Assembly: GCA_964424565.1 (NCBI GenBank)
Contig: CAYRIZ010000028.1
Location: 1-25,837, forward strand
DNA: 25,837 nt
Origin: Avisuccinivibrio sp964424565
GTDB taxonomy: Bacteria > Pseudomonadota > Gammaproteobacteria > Enterobacterales > Succinivibrionaceae
Direction: 5' to 3'
The position numbers were made by a program, and so were the translations under genes. The notes below the pieces were generated by a model. It did not search any database and had not been told where the DNA came from. It saw only the letters and a program-made list of their open reading frames with translations. This document shows positions 1-9,425 of this stretch, piece after piece (the stretch's first letter is position 1; the number at the start of each line of letters is the position of its first letter).

Positions 1-18
1 AAGATTGTGAGGGGGAGC

Positions 19-444
19 TCATATCAAGTTGAGATCAAATCGGGAAATTAAGGGCTTATCCAGCGAGGTGGCGTGCTCAAAGGTCAGCATGTTGAAAGCC
101 TGCTGCGGCCTCTTAAATCCCAGACGACGGGCCAGCTCTGACATGGAAATTTTGTTTTTCAGCATGAGCGTGCGCAGCAGGCATTTCAGGGCATAATCCG
201 CCGGCATTCTGACAATCACATCTGAAGAGGTTTTAACTCCCGCCGCCGGTGCCGGCTCTTTGTGGGCCAGGCATAAAGTTGCCATGGAATAAAGCACGCC
301 CTGAGCTTCGGCTACAGCTTCGTCCAGGGTGGCTCCCTCGGTGGAAATGCCTATATTTTCAGCTGTGGTTTTGACGGTAAGACAGTGCACCCCGCCGTCA
401 ATGACATGACTGGCGGGATAGTACATAAACAAATCAAGATCCAT
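19..444 (-). CDS. HicB-family antitoxin-like protein, apparently without HicA
   Basis: A 141-residue protein with the two-part HicB layout. The N-terminal half (about 5-65) is the partly degraded RNase H-like HicB fold, with a YPA start, a G-rich turn, and the ATLDEAVAEAQGVL helix typical of the family. The C-terminal half (about 75-141) has the HicB 'VRMPADYALKCLLRTLML' strand and helix, then a helix-turn-helix 'ISMSELARRLGFKRPQQAFNML' resembling the DNA-binding part of E. coli HicB. HicB normally neutralises the HicA mRNA interferase and represses its own operon. The ATG at 444 has a GAGGTG Shine-Dalgarno about 6 nt upstream. No HicA-like ORF lies in the 240 bp upstream, where hicA usually sits. 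A partner could lie downstream, beyond the window edge. It occupies the place where truB follows rbfA in many gammaproteobacteria. The family call is fairly secure; function as an antitoxin is not. Confidence 0.75.
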   Translation of the reverse strand: MDLDLFMYYPASHVIDGGVHCLTVKTTAENIGISTEGATLDEAVAEAQGVLYSMATLCLAHKEPAPAAGVKTSSDVIVRMPADYALKCLLRTLMLKNKISMSELARRLGFKRPQQAFNMLTFEHATSLDKPLISRFDLNLI

Positions 445-683
445 GATTGCACCTCACCTGCTGTATAAAAAGCCGCCTGCAGCAGGATCTGCGGCCGGGC
501 CCGCCTTACCTGCCTGTGGAGGGATCCACTGCCTGCAGGGCGTGGAGGATATATAGCCGGCCTGAGCCTGGGCAGACCACAAAAACCAAAGAAAAAAGAG
601 CGAAAAAAGGAAGAAAAGAAGAAAGCAGCCGGCGGACTGCCGCCCGCAGCCGCTAAGATCAGAGCCGGGGCGGCAGTTTGTGA
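445..683. other. rbfA-hicB intergenic region
   Basis: About 240 bp without a credible gene. On the minus strand it carries a GC-rich hairpin after rbfA and then a long pyrimidine-rich tract (about 580-626), which looks like the end of the rimP-nusA-infB-rbfA transcript. A weak -10-like TATACA (minus, 467-462) lies just upstream of the hicB Shine-Dalgarno. The plus-strand open frame here is low-complexity KK/RR-rich translation of the purine tract and is not believed. Confidence 0.5.
603..647 (-). terminator. Putative intrinsic terminator after rbfA
   Basis: On the minus strand, GCGGGCGG and CCGCCGGC pair with one mismatch around the tetraloop CAGT (647-628). A long T/C-rich tract with T6 at its end follows (about 625-603). 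It lies 36 bp beyond the rbfA stop. The T-tract starts about 3 nt after the stem and is interrupted by C, so termination efficiency is uncertain. Confidence 0.55.
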
Positions 684-1115
684 TCAGTCTTCGGCCGGCC
701 GGGCAGGCTCTGCCGCAGGCGCCTGGGCAGCACTGTCTGCTTCCTGCTCTTCATCTGCGGCCTCGTCACCCAGTCCCTGGGCGATCAGAGCATCCAGCTT
801 CATGGCATCAGTCTGCAGCCGGTCATACTCAAAAGTCAGAGCCGGCATGTAGCGCAGCTTCAGGCGGGAGGCCAGAGTACTGCGGATAAAGCCGGCGGCA
901 CTCTGCAGCCCGGCAGTAAGATCTGCGGCTGCCTCCGGATTGTCCAGCAGCGAGGATACATAGATTTTGGCATTGCGCAGATCTGGACTTACCGTGACTT
1001 CAGTCACCGTGGCACTGCGCACGCGCGGATCCTTGAGCTCATGCTGCAGAATGCGTGCAGTCTCCTGCAGCATCAGCGCAGCCACGCGCTCATTGCGTCC
1101 ATAATTTTTGGGCAT
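684..1115 (-). CDS. rbfA: 30S ribosome-binding factor RbfA
   Basis: RbfA is a small KH-fold protein that binds free 30S subunits and is needed for late 16S rRNA 5'-end maturation and cold adaptation. The core reads NYGRNERVAALMLQETARIL, then HELKDPRV and the VSPDLRNAKIYVS strand, matching the E. coli RbfA order. The C-terminal 30 residues are an acidic, Ala/Pro-rich low-complexity tail, as in other RbfA proteins. I start at the ATG at 1115 (143 aa). A TTG 12 nt upstream is also open, but it coincides with the GGA Shine-Dalgarno of the ATG, and MPKNYGR aligns with E. coli MAKEFGR. It is the last gene of the rimP-nusA-infB-rbfA cluster, 117 nt after infB. A U-run hairpin sits directly in front of its ribosome-binding site. 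Confidence 0.95.
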   Translation of the reverse strand: MPKNYGRNERVAALMLQETARILQHELKDPRVRSATVTEVTVSPDLRNAKIYVSSLLDNPEAAADLTAGLQSAAGFIRSTLASRLKLRYMPALTFEYDRLQTDAMKLDALIAQGLGDEAADEEQEADSAAQAPAAEPARPAED

Positions 1116-1125
1116 AACTTTTTCC

Positions 1126-1159
1126 AAAAAACCCCGGCAGCAGCAAAGCAGTACCGGGG
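1126..1159 (-). terminator. Terminator-like hairpin immediately upstream of rbfA RBS
   Basis: On the minus strand CCCCGG (1159-1154) pairs with CCGGGG (1137-1132) around a 16-nt loop and is followed directly by six T residues (1131-1126). Two more outer pairs (A-U, G-U) are possible. The last T abuts the GGA of the rbfA Shine-Dalgarno. It has the geometry of an intrinsic terminator or attenuator inside the operon, so rbfA may be expressed below infB. Confidence 0.55.
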
Positions 1160-1188
1160 CTGATCAATATCTTACGGATTAACCTGCA

Positions 1189-1208
1189 CGTGCCCCCGCA
1201 GGGGCACG
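1189..1208 (-). other. Perfect 8-bp hairpin in infB-rbfA spacer
   Basis: CGTGCCCC and GGGGCACG pair perfectly around a 4-nt loop. No T-run follows on either strand, so this is not a classical terminator. It could be a processing site or a 3'-stabilising structure for the infB mRNA. Confidence 0.5.
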
Positions 1209-1232
1209 GCAGGCAGCTGAGAACAGGAGATC

Positions 1233-3743
<2,511 letters not shown>

Positions 3744-3757
3744 AAGCATCCCCCCTT

Positions 3758-5233
3758 CTACTTGTTGAACCAGCACTTGTCACGTGCTGCCATGATAATT
3801 TCCCCAGCCTTCTTCTCATCAAGGCCCTCAATACCTTCCAGGTCGTCCACAGCCTGCTCAGCCAGCTGCTCCGGCTCCCCTATGCCGCGGGCAAAGAGTT
3901 GCTTGGCCAGCTCTTCATCAATGCCCGGCAGCGCGCACAGGGCGGTGATGCCCTGCTGCACGATCTTTTGATCCTGCTCTTCCAGGGCGACGCGGGCATT
4001 TTCCTGCAGCTGATCGATCATCTCCGGCTCCAGGCCTTCAATGAAGCTGAACTCCTCAGGCGGCACATAGGCAATTTCGTCCAGGGAGGTAAAACCGGCA
4101 TCAGCCAGTACGGAAGCAAATTCCTCGTCTATGTTGAGGTTGTCCATGAACAGCTTGACGGTCTTGTCCAGCTCGGCCTTGAGATCCTCCTCCATGGCGC
4201 TGTTGGTCTTGACCCGCAGGTTCCATCCCAGCAGCTGTGAGGCCAGACGCACGTTCTGACCGTTTCTGCCTATGGCCAGGGCCAGATTTTCATCTTCCAC
4301 CGCCACGTCAATGGAGTGGCTGTCCTCGTTGATGATGATGCGGGAAACCTCGGCCGGCTCCATGGCATTGGTCACGTACTGAGCCAGATTCTCATCCCAG
4401 AGCACCACATCAATTTTTTCGCCGGAGAGCTCATTGGACACGGCCATAACACGGGAGCCGCGCATGCCTATGCAGGCACCGCGCGGATCAATGCGCTTGT
4501 CACGGCTGCGTACGGCAATCTTGGCACGGGAACCGGGATCGCGGGCCACCCCCATGATCTCAATTACGTCCTCACCTATCTCCGGCACTTCTATGGCAAA
4601 GAGTTCCTTTAAGAACTCAGGGGAGGTGCGCGAGCAGATCAGCTGGGCGCCCTTGCTGTCTGTTCTGATGTCGGAGAGCAGCACCTTGATGCGGTCGCCG
4701 CGTCCGAAAGTTTCATGCGGAATAATCTGCTCGCGGCGCAGTACAGCCTCGGCATTGTTGCCCAGATCCAGCACCAGGAAATCACGGCCCTGCTTCTTGA
4801 CCGTGGCATTGACCACGTGCCCGAGCATCTGCCGGTGTTCGGCTATGATCTGTTCGCGCTCTGCATCCTTGACCTTCTGCGACAGCACCTGCTTGGCCGT
4901 CTGTATGGTGATGCGGTCAAAGGCTACGGAAGGGATTTCCTCCTCGAGGATGTCACCGCTTTGGATCTCAGGATGATCGATCTGAGCGGCCTCCAGGGAA
5001 ACCTCGGTGGCCGGATTTTCCAGCGGACCGCTGTTGTCCACCACAGTCCAGCGCCTGAAGGTGCGATAGGAGCCTTCCTTGGGATCTATAGTGACCCGTA
5101 CGGCTATTTCAACCGGATATTTCTTCTTGGTGGCAGTGGCCAGCGCCTGCTCCAAGGCCTCAAAAATTTTCTCGCGTGGTATGGCGCGCTCATTGGACAG
5201 CGCTTCGGCGATTGCAATAATTTCCTTGCCCAT
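3758..5233 (-). CDS. nusA: Transcription termination/antitermination factor NusA
   Basis: NusA binds RNA polymerase and controls pausing, termination and antitermination. The 491 residues show the gammaproteobacterial architecture: N-terminal polymerase-binding domain (1 to about 130, EALEQALATATKKKYPVEIAVRV), S1 domain (about 135-200, RDFLVLDLGNNAEAVL), KH1 and KH2 (about 230-345, RDPGSRAKIAVRSRDKRIDP and AIGRNGQNVRLASQLLGW), and two C-terminal acidic AR repeats (about 365-425 and 435-491, each with a DL..IEGL..EKAG-like helix-hairpin-helix). The AR repeats are typical of E. coli-type NusA and absent from shorter Gram-positive forms. The start overlaps the end region of rimP: the rimP stop is 2 bp upstream and the AGAGGAA ribosome-binding site lies inside the rimP 3' end, suggesting translational coupling. 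Confidence 0.98.
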   Translation of the reverse strand: MGKEIIAIAEALSNERAIPREKIFEALEQALATATKKKYPVEIAVRVTIDPKEGSYRTFRRWTVVDNSGPLENPATEVSLEAAQIDHPEIQSGDILEEEIPSVAFDRITIQTAKQVLSQKVKDAEREQIIAEHRQMLGHVVNATVKKQGRDFLVLDLGNNAEAVLRREQIIPHETFGRGDRIKVLLSDIRTDSKGAQLICSRTSPEFLKELFAIEVPEIGEDVIEIMGVARDPGSRAKIAVRSRDKRIDPRGACIGMRGSRVMAVSNELSGEKIDVVLWDENLAQYVTNAMEPAEVSRIIINEDSHSIDVAVEDENLALAIGRNGQNVRLASQLLGWNLRVKTNSAMEEDLKAELDKTVKLFMDNLNIDEEFASVLADAGFTSLDEIAYVPPEEFSFIEGLEPEMIDQLQENARVALEEQDQKIVQQGITALCALPGIDEELAKQLFARGIGEPEQLAEQAVDDLEGIEGLDEKKAGEIIMAARDKCWFNK

Positions 5234-5235
5234 TG

Positions 5236-5742
5236 TTAATTCCTCTTTACTGCTGCGCCGTGGGGTTTTACTGGTTTCTCAAAAACCGGGACAAGGCGCA
5301 TCAGGGCCACGTTCTCAAAAGCAAGCTTGACCTCACCTGAAAGTTTGTCCGTGATGGTGAAGTTACCGTCCTCGGAAAATTCTCCCAGTACGCCGTTGAA
5401 TTTGCGTCTGCCCAGCATCGGAATGCGCAGCTCAGCCTTTACCTCACTGCCTACATATGCTGCCGCCTGCTCTTTGGTAAATAAAATTCTGTCCAGACCA
5501 GGTGAAGACACCTCCAGGATATAAGCCGGAGCAATCAAATCAGCAGCATCGAGAGCAGGAGAGATCAAGGCGGTAATGTCCCCGCACAGATCTGCATCCA
5601 CTCCATCTTCTCTGTCAATGAAGATCTGCAGTTTCGCCCGGTCGTGCCCGCCGTGGTATCTGATACCCCACAGCTGTGCGCCCATTGACGTGATGAGCGG
5701 TGAGACTATCACAGAGATCTTATCCTCTATTGTTCCTGCCAT
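5236..5742 (-). CDS. rimP: Ribosome maturation factor RimP
   Basis: RimP assists assembly of the 30S subunit. The protein (168 aa from the ATG at 5742) has the N-terminal RimP domain with the characteristic DREDGVDADLCGDIT and YILEVSSPGLDRILF motifs, followed by the SH3-like C-terminal domain (about 95-150). A 15-residue basic tail (KPVKPHGAAVKRN) extends past the E. coli end. The frame is open further upstream, but that part crosses the upstream hairpin and is not conserved. The ATG at 5742 has an AGAGG Shine-Dalgarno 6 nt away, and MAGTIEDKI aligns with the E. coli start. It is the first gene of the rimP-nusA-infB-rbfA unit. Confidence 0.95.
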   Translation of the reverse strand: MAGTIEDKISVIVSPLITSMGAQLWGIRYHGGHDRAKLQIFIDREDGVDADLCGDITALISPALDAADLIAPAYILEVSSPGLDRILFTKEQAAAYVGSEVKAELRIPMLGRRKFNGVLGEFSEDGNFTITDKLSGEVKLAFENVALMRLVPVFEKPVKPHGAAVKRN

Positions 5743-5770
5743 TAATACCTCTAAACTGTTAATTTGCCAT

Positions 5771-5793
5771 AAAAAAAGCCCCTGTTCCGGGGC
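5771..5793 (-). terminator. Terminator-like hairpin in the rimP leader
   Basis: On the minus strand GCCCC, loop GGAACA, GGGGC, then seven T residues (5777-5771). The T-run ends about 16 nt before the AGAGG of rimP. Since the only gene downstream is rimP itself, this looks like a leader attenuator rather than the end of another gene. In E. coli the nusA operon leader also contains terminators and is autoregulated, which makes attenuation plausible here. Confidence 0.6.
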
Positions 5794-5903
5794 CTCTTCA
5801 AAGTTCCACCTGATTGTCAGACAAACAGTGCCGCCGGACATCGGCCGGGCGCTGTTGTTCAATCCTGCAGATAAGTCGGATACGCTTGCTGCAAGACGCC
5901 TTC

Positions 5904-5932
5904 ATTCTATCAGCAGCAGGGGCGATCCACAA
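5904..5932 (-). promoter_or_regulatory. Candidate rimP operon promoter
   Basis: Minus strand: -35 TTGTGG (5932-5927), 17-bp spacer, -10 TAGAAT (5909-5904). The -10 matches five of six consensus bases; the -35 is weak. Transcription would start near 5897 and give a leader of about 155 nt containing the hairpin at 5771-5793. Confidence 0.45.
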
Positions 5933-6160
5933 GCAGAAAACGCCCGAAAATCGCAGCAATAAGGGCTTTTTTCCTGATTTTGTCCTCATTTTTTGAGCAA
6001 AATCAGAAAAATCCTCTCCCCCGAAAATCAGGCCCCAACCTGCGGCCAAACAGCAGGGAAAGCCCCAAGCCGGGATCTCTGTACCCTGCCCCTCCTCACC
6101 CGACACAGCCTTGATTCTGCCTGACTTTTCCACAATCTGCGGGCTGCAGCAAATTTTTGC

Positions 6161-6188
6161 TTGCAAAATGCCGGCAAATCATTATAAT
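6161..6188 (+). promoter_or_regulatory. Promoter of tRNA-Ser
   Basis: -35 TTGCAA (6161-6166), 16-bp spacer, perfect -10 TATAAT (6183-6188), then a GC-rich stretch up to the 5' end of the tRNA at 6204. A GC-rich discriminator is typical of stringently controlled stable RNA promoters. Confidence 0.65.
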
Positions 6189-6203
6189 CTGCCTGCGTTC
6201 GCC

Positions 6204-6293
<90 letters not shown>

Positions 6294-6882
6294 GAACTCC
6301 TTCCTTTCTCTTTTTCCCATTTTTTCGTCAAACTTTCGTCAGCTACCTGATTTTTCGTTTTCTTCAGGCCAGACCCCGTCAGGCTCCTCAGACATCACCC
6401 AGGCTTTGCACTGACTGCACCGCCGTACAGGCCATGCAACAGGTCCGGCAGGTCAGAACTTCTGTCCGCACACCTGCCTGTTTTGGCATTTTTCAGGCAG
6501 AAAAAATTGTAAAATTGGGATCCTGCCCAAACTTTGCAATCGTCTCCAGCCGCTGCTGCTTGACAATTTTTAATACTTTATCATTAAATAAAAAATTTTT
6601 ACTCCCTCCACTTTCTTCTTATTCGCCTGCATATAAGTATAAATAATCAATTTATACAACTTCACAATGTGATCTGTTTTGGTTCGTCTGCGTGAAACGC
6701 AAATGCGCATTTTGGCACTGATTGGGTGCAAATCGCCTGTTTTGCGTACCACAATGATGCATAAACGCCCCTAAATTTAATTAAATGCGCCTTTTTCTTA
6801 CAATTTGCACTATAAAAGTGTAAATTGTCATAAGCTTAAATTTGAGGCGTTACACTTTAGGATCACTTTAGGAGATTAAAAC
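6294..6882. other. tRNA-Ser to gdhA intergenic region
   Basis: 589 bp with no believable gene. The left part (6294-6540) is C/T-rich and follows the tRNA; a 7-bp hairpin CTGCCTG/CAGGCAG lies at about 6475-6501 without a useful T-run. A promoter-like pair, TTGACA (6560-6565) and ATTAAA (6583-6588) with 17-bp spacing, faces gdhA. The right part is AT-rich and full of dyads: GCGTGAAACGC (6690-6700), perfect 12-bp palindromes AAATGCGCATTT (6701-6712) and ATTTAATTAAAT (6775-6786), and an 11-bp inverted repeat (6800-6828). This suggests a regulated gdhA promoter with several protein-binding sites. Confidence 0.5.
6798..6828 (+). promoter_or_regulatory. gdhA promoter/operator-like inverted repeat
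   Basis: ACAATTTGCAC (6800-6810) and GTGTAAATTGT (6818-6828) form an imperfect dyad (one G/T position) around TATAAAA. The same stretch contains possible core promoter elements: TTACAA (6798-6803) with TAAATT (6821-6826) at 17 bp, or TATAAA (6811-6816) as -10 with a poor -35. A dyad superimposed on a promoter is what a repressor or activator site looks like. The centre GCACTATAAAAGTGT recurs with two changes in front of gltA. Confidence 0.4.
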
Positions 6883-8235
6883 ATGTCTTACTCGCAGCAG
6901 GTTTTTGACGATTTAAAAGCCCGTTATCCCGAGCAACCTGAATTCCTGCAGGCCGTCCAGGAAGTCCTGTCCACCCTGCAGCCGGCTTTGGACAAGAGCC
7001 CGGTTTATCAGAAGAACAAGATCCTCGAGCGTATAGTCGAGCCTGAGCGTATTTTCCAGTTCCGCGTGGAGTGGGTTGACGACAAGGGAGAGATTCAGGT
7101 CAACCGCGGCTACCGCGTCCAGTTCAATTCCGCCATTGGTCCCTACAAGGGCGGTCTGCGCTTCCACCCCACTGTTAATGTAGGCGTGCTCAAGTTCCTG
7201 GGCTTTGAGCAGATCTTCAAGAACTCCCTGACCGGTACCCCCATAGGCGGCGCCAAGGGCGGCTCTGATTTCGATCCCAAGGGCAAGTCTGATCTGGAAG
7301 TCATGCGCTTCTGCCAGGCCTTCATGGTACAGCTGCACCGCTATATAGGCGCTGTGATAGACGTACCGGCCGGCGACATAGGCGTAGGCGGCCGTGAGAT
7401 CGGCTATCTGTACGGTGCCTACAAGCGCCTGACCACCAAATATGAAGGCGTGCTCACCGGCAAGCCTTTAAACTACGGCGGCTCCCTGGCCCGTACCGAA
7501 GCCACCGGCTATGGTACTGTCTACTTTGCCCAGGAGATGCTCAAGGCCCGCGGCGACAGCCTCGAAGGCAAGAAGTGCGCAGTCTCCGGTGCCGGCAATG
7601 TGGCCATCTACTGCTGTGAGAAGCTCTATCAGGTCGGTGCCCTGCCGGTTACCGTCTCCGATTCCCGCGGCATGATTTATGACGAAACCGGCATCAAGGT
7701 TGATGTCTTAAAACAGGTCAAGGAAGTGGAGCGTGCCTCGCTGACCCGTTATGCCGAGCTGGTTCCCACCGCCAAATATACCGCCCGCGCCGATTACCCG
7801 GCCGGCCGCAATGCCGTCTGGTCCGTACCTGTTGATGCCGCCTTCCCCTGCGCTACCCAGAACGAAGTCAATCTGGAAGATGCCAAGTGCCTGCTGGCCA
7901 ACGGCTGCAAGTGCGTAGCCGAGGGTGCCAACATGCCTTCCTCCATTGACGCCATCAATGAGTTCTTAAAGTCCGGCATAGCCTATGGTCCGGCCAAGGC
8001 TGCCAATGCCGGCGGCGTGGCCACCTCTCAGCTGGAGATGGAGCAAAATGCCGGCATGACTTCCTGGACCTTTGAGGAAGTAGACGGCAAGCTGCACAAC
8101 ATCATGGTAGGCATTTATGAAGCTGCCGCCGAGACCGCCAAGGAGTTTGGCTGCGAGGGCAACCTGGTGCTCGGTGCCAACATAGCCGGCTTCCGCAAGG
8201 TAGCAGACGCCATGATCTCTCAGGGTGTGCTCTAA
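6883..8235 (+). CDS. gdhA: NADP-specific glutamate dehydrogenase
   Basis: Catalyses reductive amination of 2-oxoglutarate with ammonium and NADPH to L-glutamate, the main ammonium assimilation route at high nitrogen. The 450 residues match the hexameric bacterial GdhA of about 447 aa: substrate domain with AIGPYKGGLRFHP and PIGGAKGGSDFDPKGKS (catalytic Lys near 125), PAGDIGVGGREIGYLYG, then the Rossmann domain with SGAGNVA and the CATQNE and KCVAEGANMP motifs. The end (FRKVADAMISQGVL) matches E. coli. The ATG at 6883 has AGGAG 8 nt upstream. The decamer CACTTTAGGA carrying this site is repeated 11 bp earlier, giving a second AGGA. Transcribed alone, away from dapB, with its own terminator. 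Confidence 0.98.
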   Translation: MSYSQQVFDDLKARYPEQPEFLQAVQEVLSTLQPALDKSPVYQKNKILERIVEPERIFQFRVEWVDDKGEIQVNRGYRVQFNSAIGPYKGGLRFHPTVNVGVLKFLGFEQIFKNSLTGTPIGGAKGGSDFDPKGKSDLEVMRFCQAFMVQLHRYIGAVIDVPAGDIGVGGREIGYLYGAYKRLTTKYEGVLTGKPLNYGGSLARTEATGYGTVYFAQEMLKARGDSLEGKKCAVSGAGNVAIYCCEKLYQVGALPVTVSDSRGMIYDETGIKVDVLKQVKEVERASLTRYAELVPTAKYTARADYPAGRNAVWSVPVDAAFPCATQNEVNLEDAKCLLANGCKCVAEGANMPSSIDAINEFLKSGIAYGPAKAANAGGVATSQLEMEQNAGMTSWTFEEVDGKLHNIMVGIYEAAAETAKEFGCEGNLVLGANIAGFRKVADAMISQGVL

Positions 8236-8287
8236 TCAAACCGCAGAAGCAAAATCAGAAAAATCTGATTTAAAAATCTGATTTATT

Positions 8288-8324
8288 CAGGACGGGCTGC
8301 CGCAGGGCGGCCTGTTTTGTTTTT
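8288..8324 (+). terminator. Intrinsic terminator of gdhA
   Basis: GCTGCC (8296-8301) pairs with GGCGGC (8306-8311) around GCAG. CAG (8288-8290) and CTG (8312-8314) extend it across a bulge. TTTTGTTTTT follows immediately. It lies 52 bp after the gdhA stop. Confidence 0.75.
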
Positions 8325-8391
8325 GGAGGGAATGAAAGGAGGCTGCCCGCAGCGCCGGCACCAGGATCCGAAGGCGGGCGCGACAGACAGC

Positions 8392-8423
8392 AAAAAAGCT
8401 TCCCGTCAGGAATGCGGAAAGCT
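8392..8423 (-). terminator. Intrinsic terminator of dapB
   Basis: Minus strand: AGCTTTCC (8423-8416) pairs with GGGAAGCT (8404-8397), including one G-U, with an 11-nt loop. T residues at 8397-8392 follow. It lies about 58 bp past the dapB stop, after the 8435-8477 hairpin. On the plus strand the same stem is followed by CTTTTG, so it may also stop gdhA read-through. Confidence 0.7.
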
Positions 8424-8481
8424 CTTTTGAGTCTGCAGATCTGATTTTAGGGGAAAATTCCTTTTCCCCTGATCTGCGGCC

Positions 8482-9249
8482 TTACAGACCCAGCACCTGC
8501 GGCATGGTGTAATAGCCAGGCTCGCGGCCCTGCAGCCACTGGGCGGCACGCAGAGCGCCGCGGGCAAAGGTGGCACGGCTGGAGGCCTTGTGGGCCAGCT
8601 CCACCCGCTCACCGTCGGCGCAGAACATCACGGTGTGCTCACCTACAATGTCACCGCCGCGAATGGAGGAAAAGCCTATGGTACCGTAGCGGCGCTCACC
8701 GGTGATGCCATCGCGGCCGGAGACCATTACATCCCTGAGGGCCACGCCGCGACCGGCGGCAGCAGCCTCACCCATGGTAATGGCAGTGCCGGAGGGAGCA
8801 TCAACCTTATAGCGGTGATGAGCCTCAACTATCTCTATATCGGCATCCTGCATAATGGAGGCGGTTTTTTCAATCAGATTAAGCAGCAGGTTGATGCCCA
8901 CTGAGAAATTGGAAGCCTGCACCAGCGGGATCTTTCTGGCGGCAGCCCTGATGCTCTCCAGACCGGCCTCATCAAAGCCGGTAGTACCGAGTACATAGGA
9001 GATTCCATGTTCGGCGGCGTAGGCAACCTGCGCCAGTGAGCACTCCGGACGGGTAAAATCTATGGCCACATCCGGGGTAATCGACAGTTCAGCCAGGCTG
9101 TTTTTTACTTCCACATTAAACCCGGCCGGCAGACCGGCAGTGGTGCGATCCACGCCGCCGATCAGCTTTACTCCGTCCAGACCCATAATGCAGTCGATCA
9201 GAGCATGACCCATGCGGCCGCTGATGCCGATAATGGCAATTTTCAGCAT
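8482..9249 (-). CDS. dapB: 4-hydroxy-tetrahydrodipicolinate reductase
   Basis: Second committed step of the diaminopimelate/lysine pathway: NAD(P)H-dependent reduction of 4-hydroxy-tetrahydrodipicolinate. The N-terminal Rossmann motif is IIGISGRMG (6-14). VAIDFTRPE (61-69) and GTTGFDEAG (88-96) follow, and the catalytic HHRYKVDAPSGT motif is at 144-155 with the expected His and Lys. The C-terminal GDIVGEHTVMF and THKASSR-like LAHKASSR segments are intact. At 255 aa it is slightly shorter than E. coli DapB (273), mostly at the N-terminus. The ATG at 9249 has AGGGAG 5 nt upstream. It stands apart from the nadK-recN-GNAT unit by 176 bp containing a strong hairpin. Confidence 0.97.
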   Translation of the reverse strand: MLKIAIIGISGRMGHALIDCIMGLDGVKLIGGVDRTTAGLPAGFNVEVKNSLAELSITPDVAIDFTRPECSLAQVAYAAEHGISYVLGTTGFDEAGLESIRAAARKIPLVQASNFSVGINLLLNLIEKTASIMQDADIEIVEAHHRYKVDAPSGTAITMGEAAAAGRGVALRDVMVSGRDGITGERRYGTIGFSSIRGGDIVGEHTVMFCADGERVELAHKASSRATFARGALRAAQWLQGREPGYYTMPQVLGL

Positions 9250-9362
9250 GATAACTCCCTATTACAATCAATTGACCTTCCCCACACCTGCAGGCGGGGG
9301 CTTACTACTATTCTTCAGGTGCAGCCCCAGGAGGCGGCACCGCAGCGCAAAAATGCACTAAA

Positions 9363-9392
9363 CCCGGGCCGGGATTCTAACCCAGCCCCGGG
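9363..9392 (-). terminator. Strong hairpin after the GNAT gene
   Basis: Minus strand: CCCGGG then CTGGG pair with CCCGG then CCCGGG, 11 pairs (one G-U) with one bulged G and loop TTAGAAT. TTTAGTGCATTTTTG follows, so the T content is weak and interrupted. It is the likely end of the nadK-recN-GNAT transcript, 34 bp past the GNAT stop, or a barrier before dapB. Confidence 0.5.
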
Positions 9393-9425
9393 CGTACTGC
9401 TCTCGGCGCCTATTTGTGCACAAAA

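Larger units (their letters stand above)
5743..6203. other. Divergent intergenic region, rimP leader and tRNA-Ser promoter
   Basis: No credible protein gene. Minus-strand content: a promoter (5932-5904), a leader of about 155 nt and a U-run hairpin just before the rimP ribosome-binding site. Plus-strand content: the tRNA-Ser promoter at the right edge. A 122-codon open frame on the minus strand overlaps these elements and shows no recognisable domain. Confidence 0.6.
8236..8481. other. Convergent gdhA-dapB intergenic region
   Basis: 245 bp between two convergent genes, holding the gdhA terminator, the dapB terminator and other hairpins. AAATCTGATTTA occurs twice just after gdhA (about 8262-8285), preceded by its partial complement AAATCAGA. 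A long hairpin (GCAGATC, then perfect AGGGGAAAA/TTTTCCCCT with loop TTCC, then GATCTGC) spans 8435-8477 next to the dapB stop. Confidence 0.55.

Noticed and set aside
5798..6166. 122-codon minus-strand frame upstream of rimP
   Set aside because: It overlaps the rimP promoter and leader terminator, lacks a ribosome site and has no family features.
6470..6510. Hairpin CTGCCTG/CAGGCAG as a tRNA-Ser terminator
   Set aside because: It is about 180 bp past the tRNA and is followed by A residues, not T, on the plus strand.
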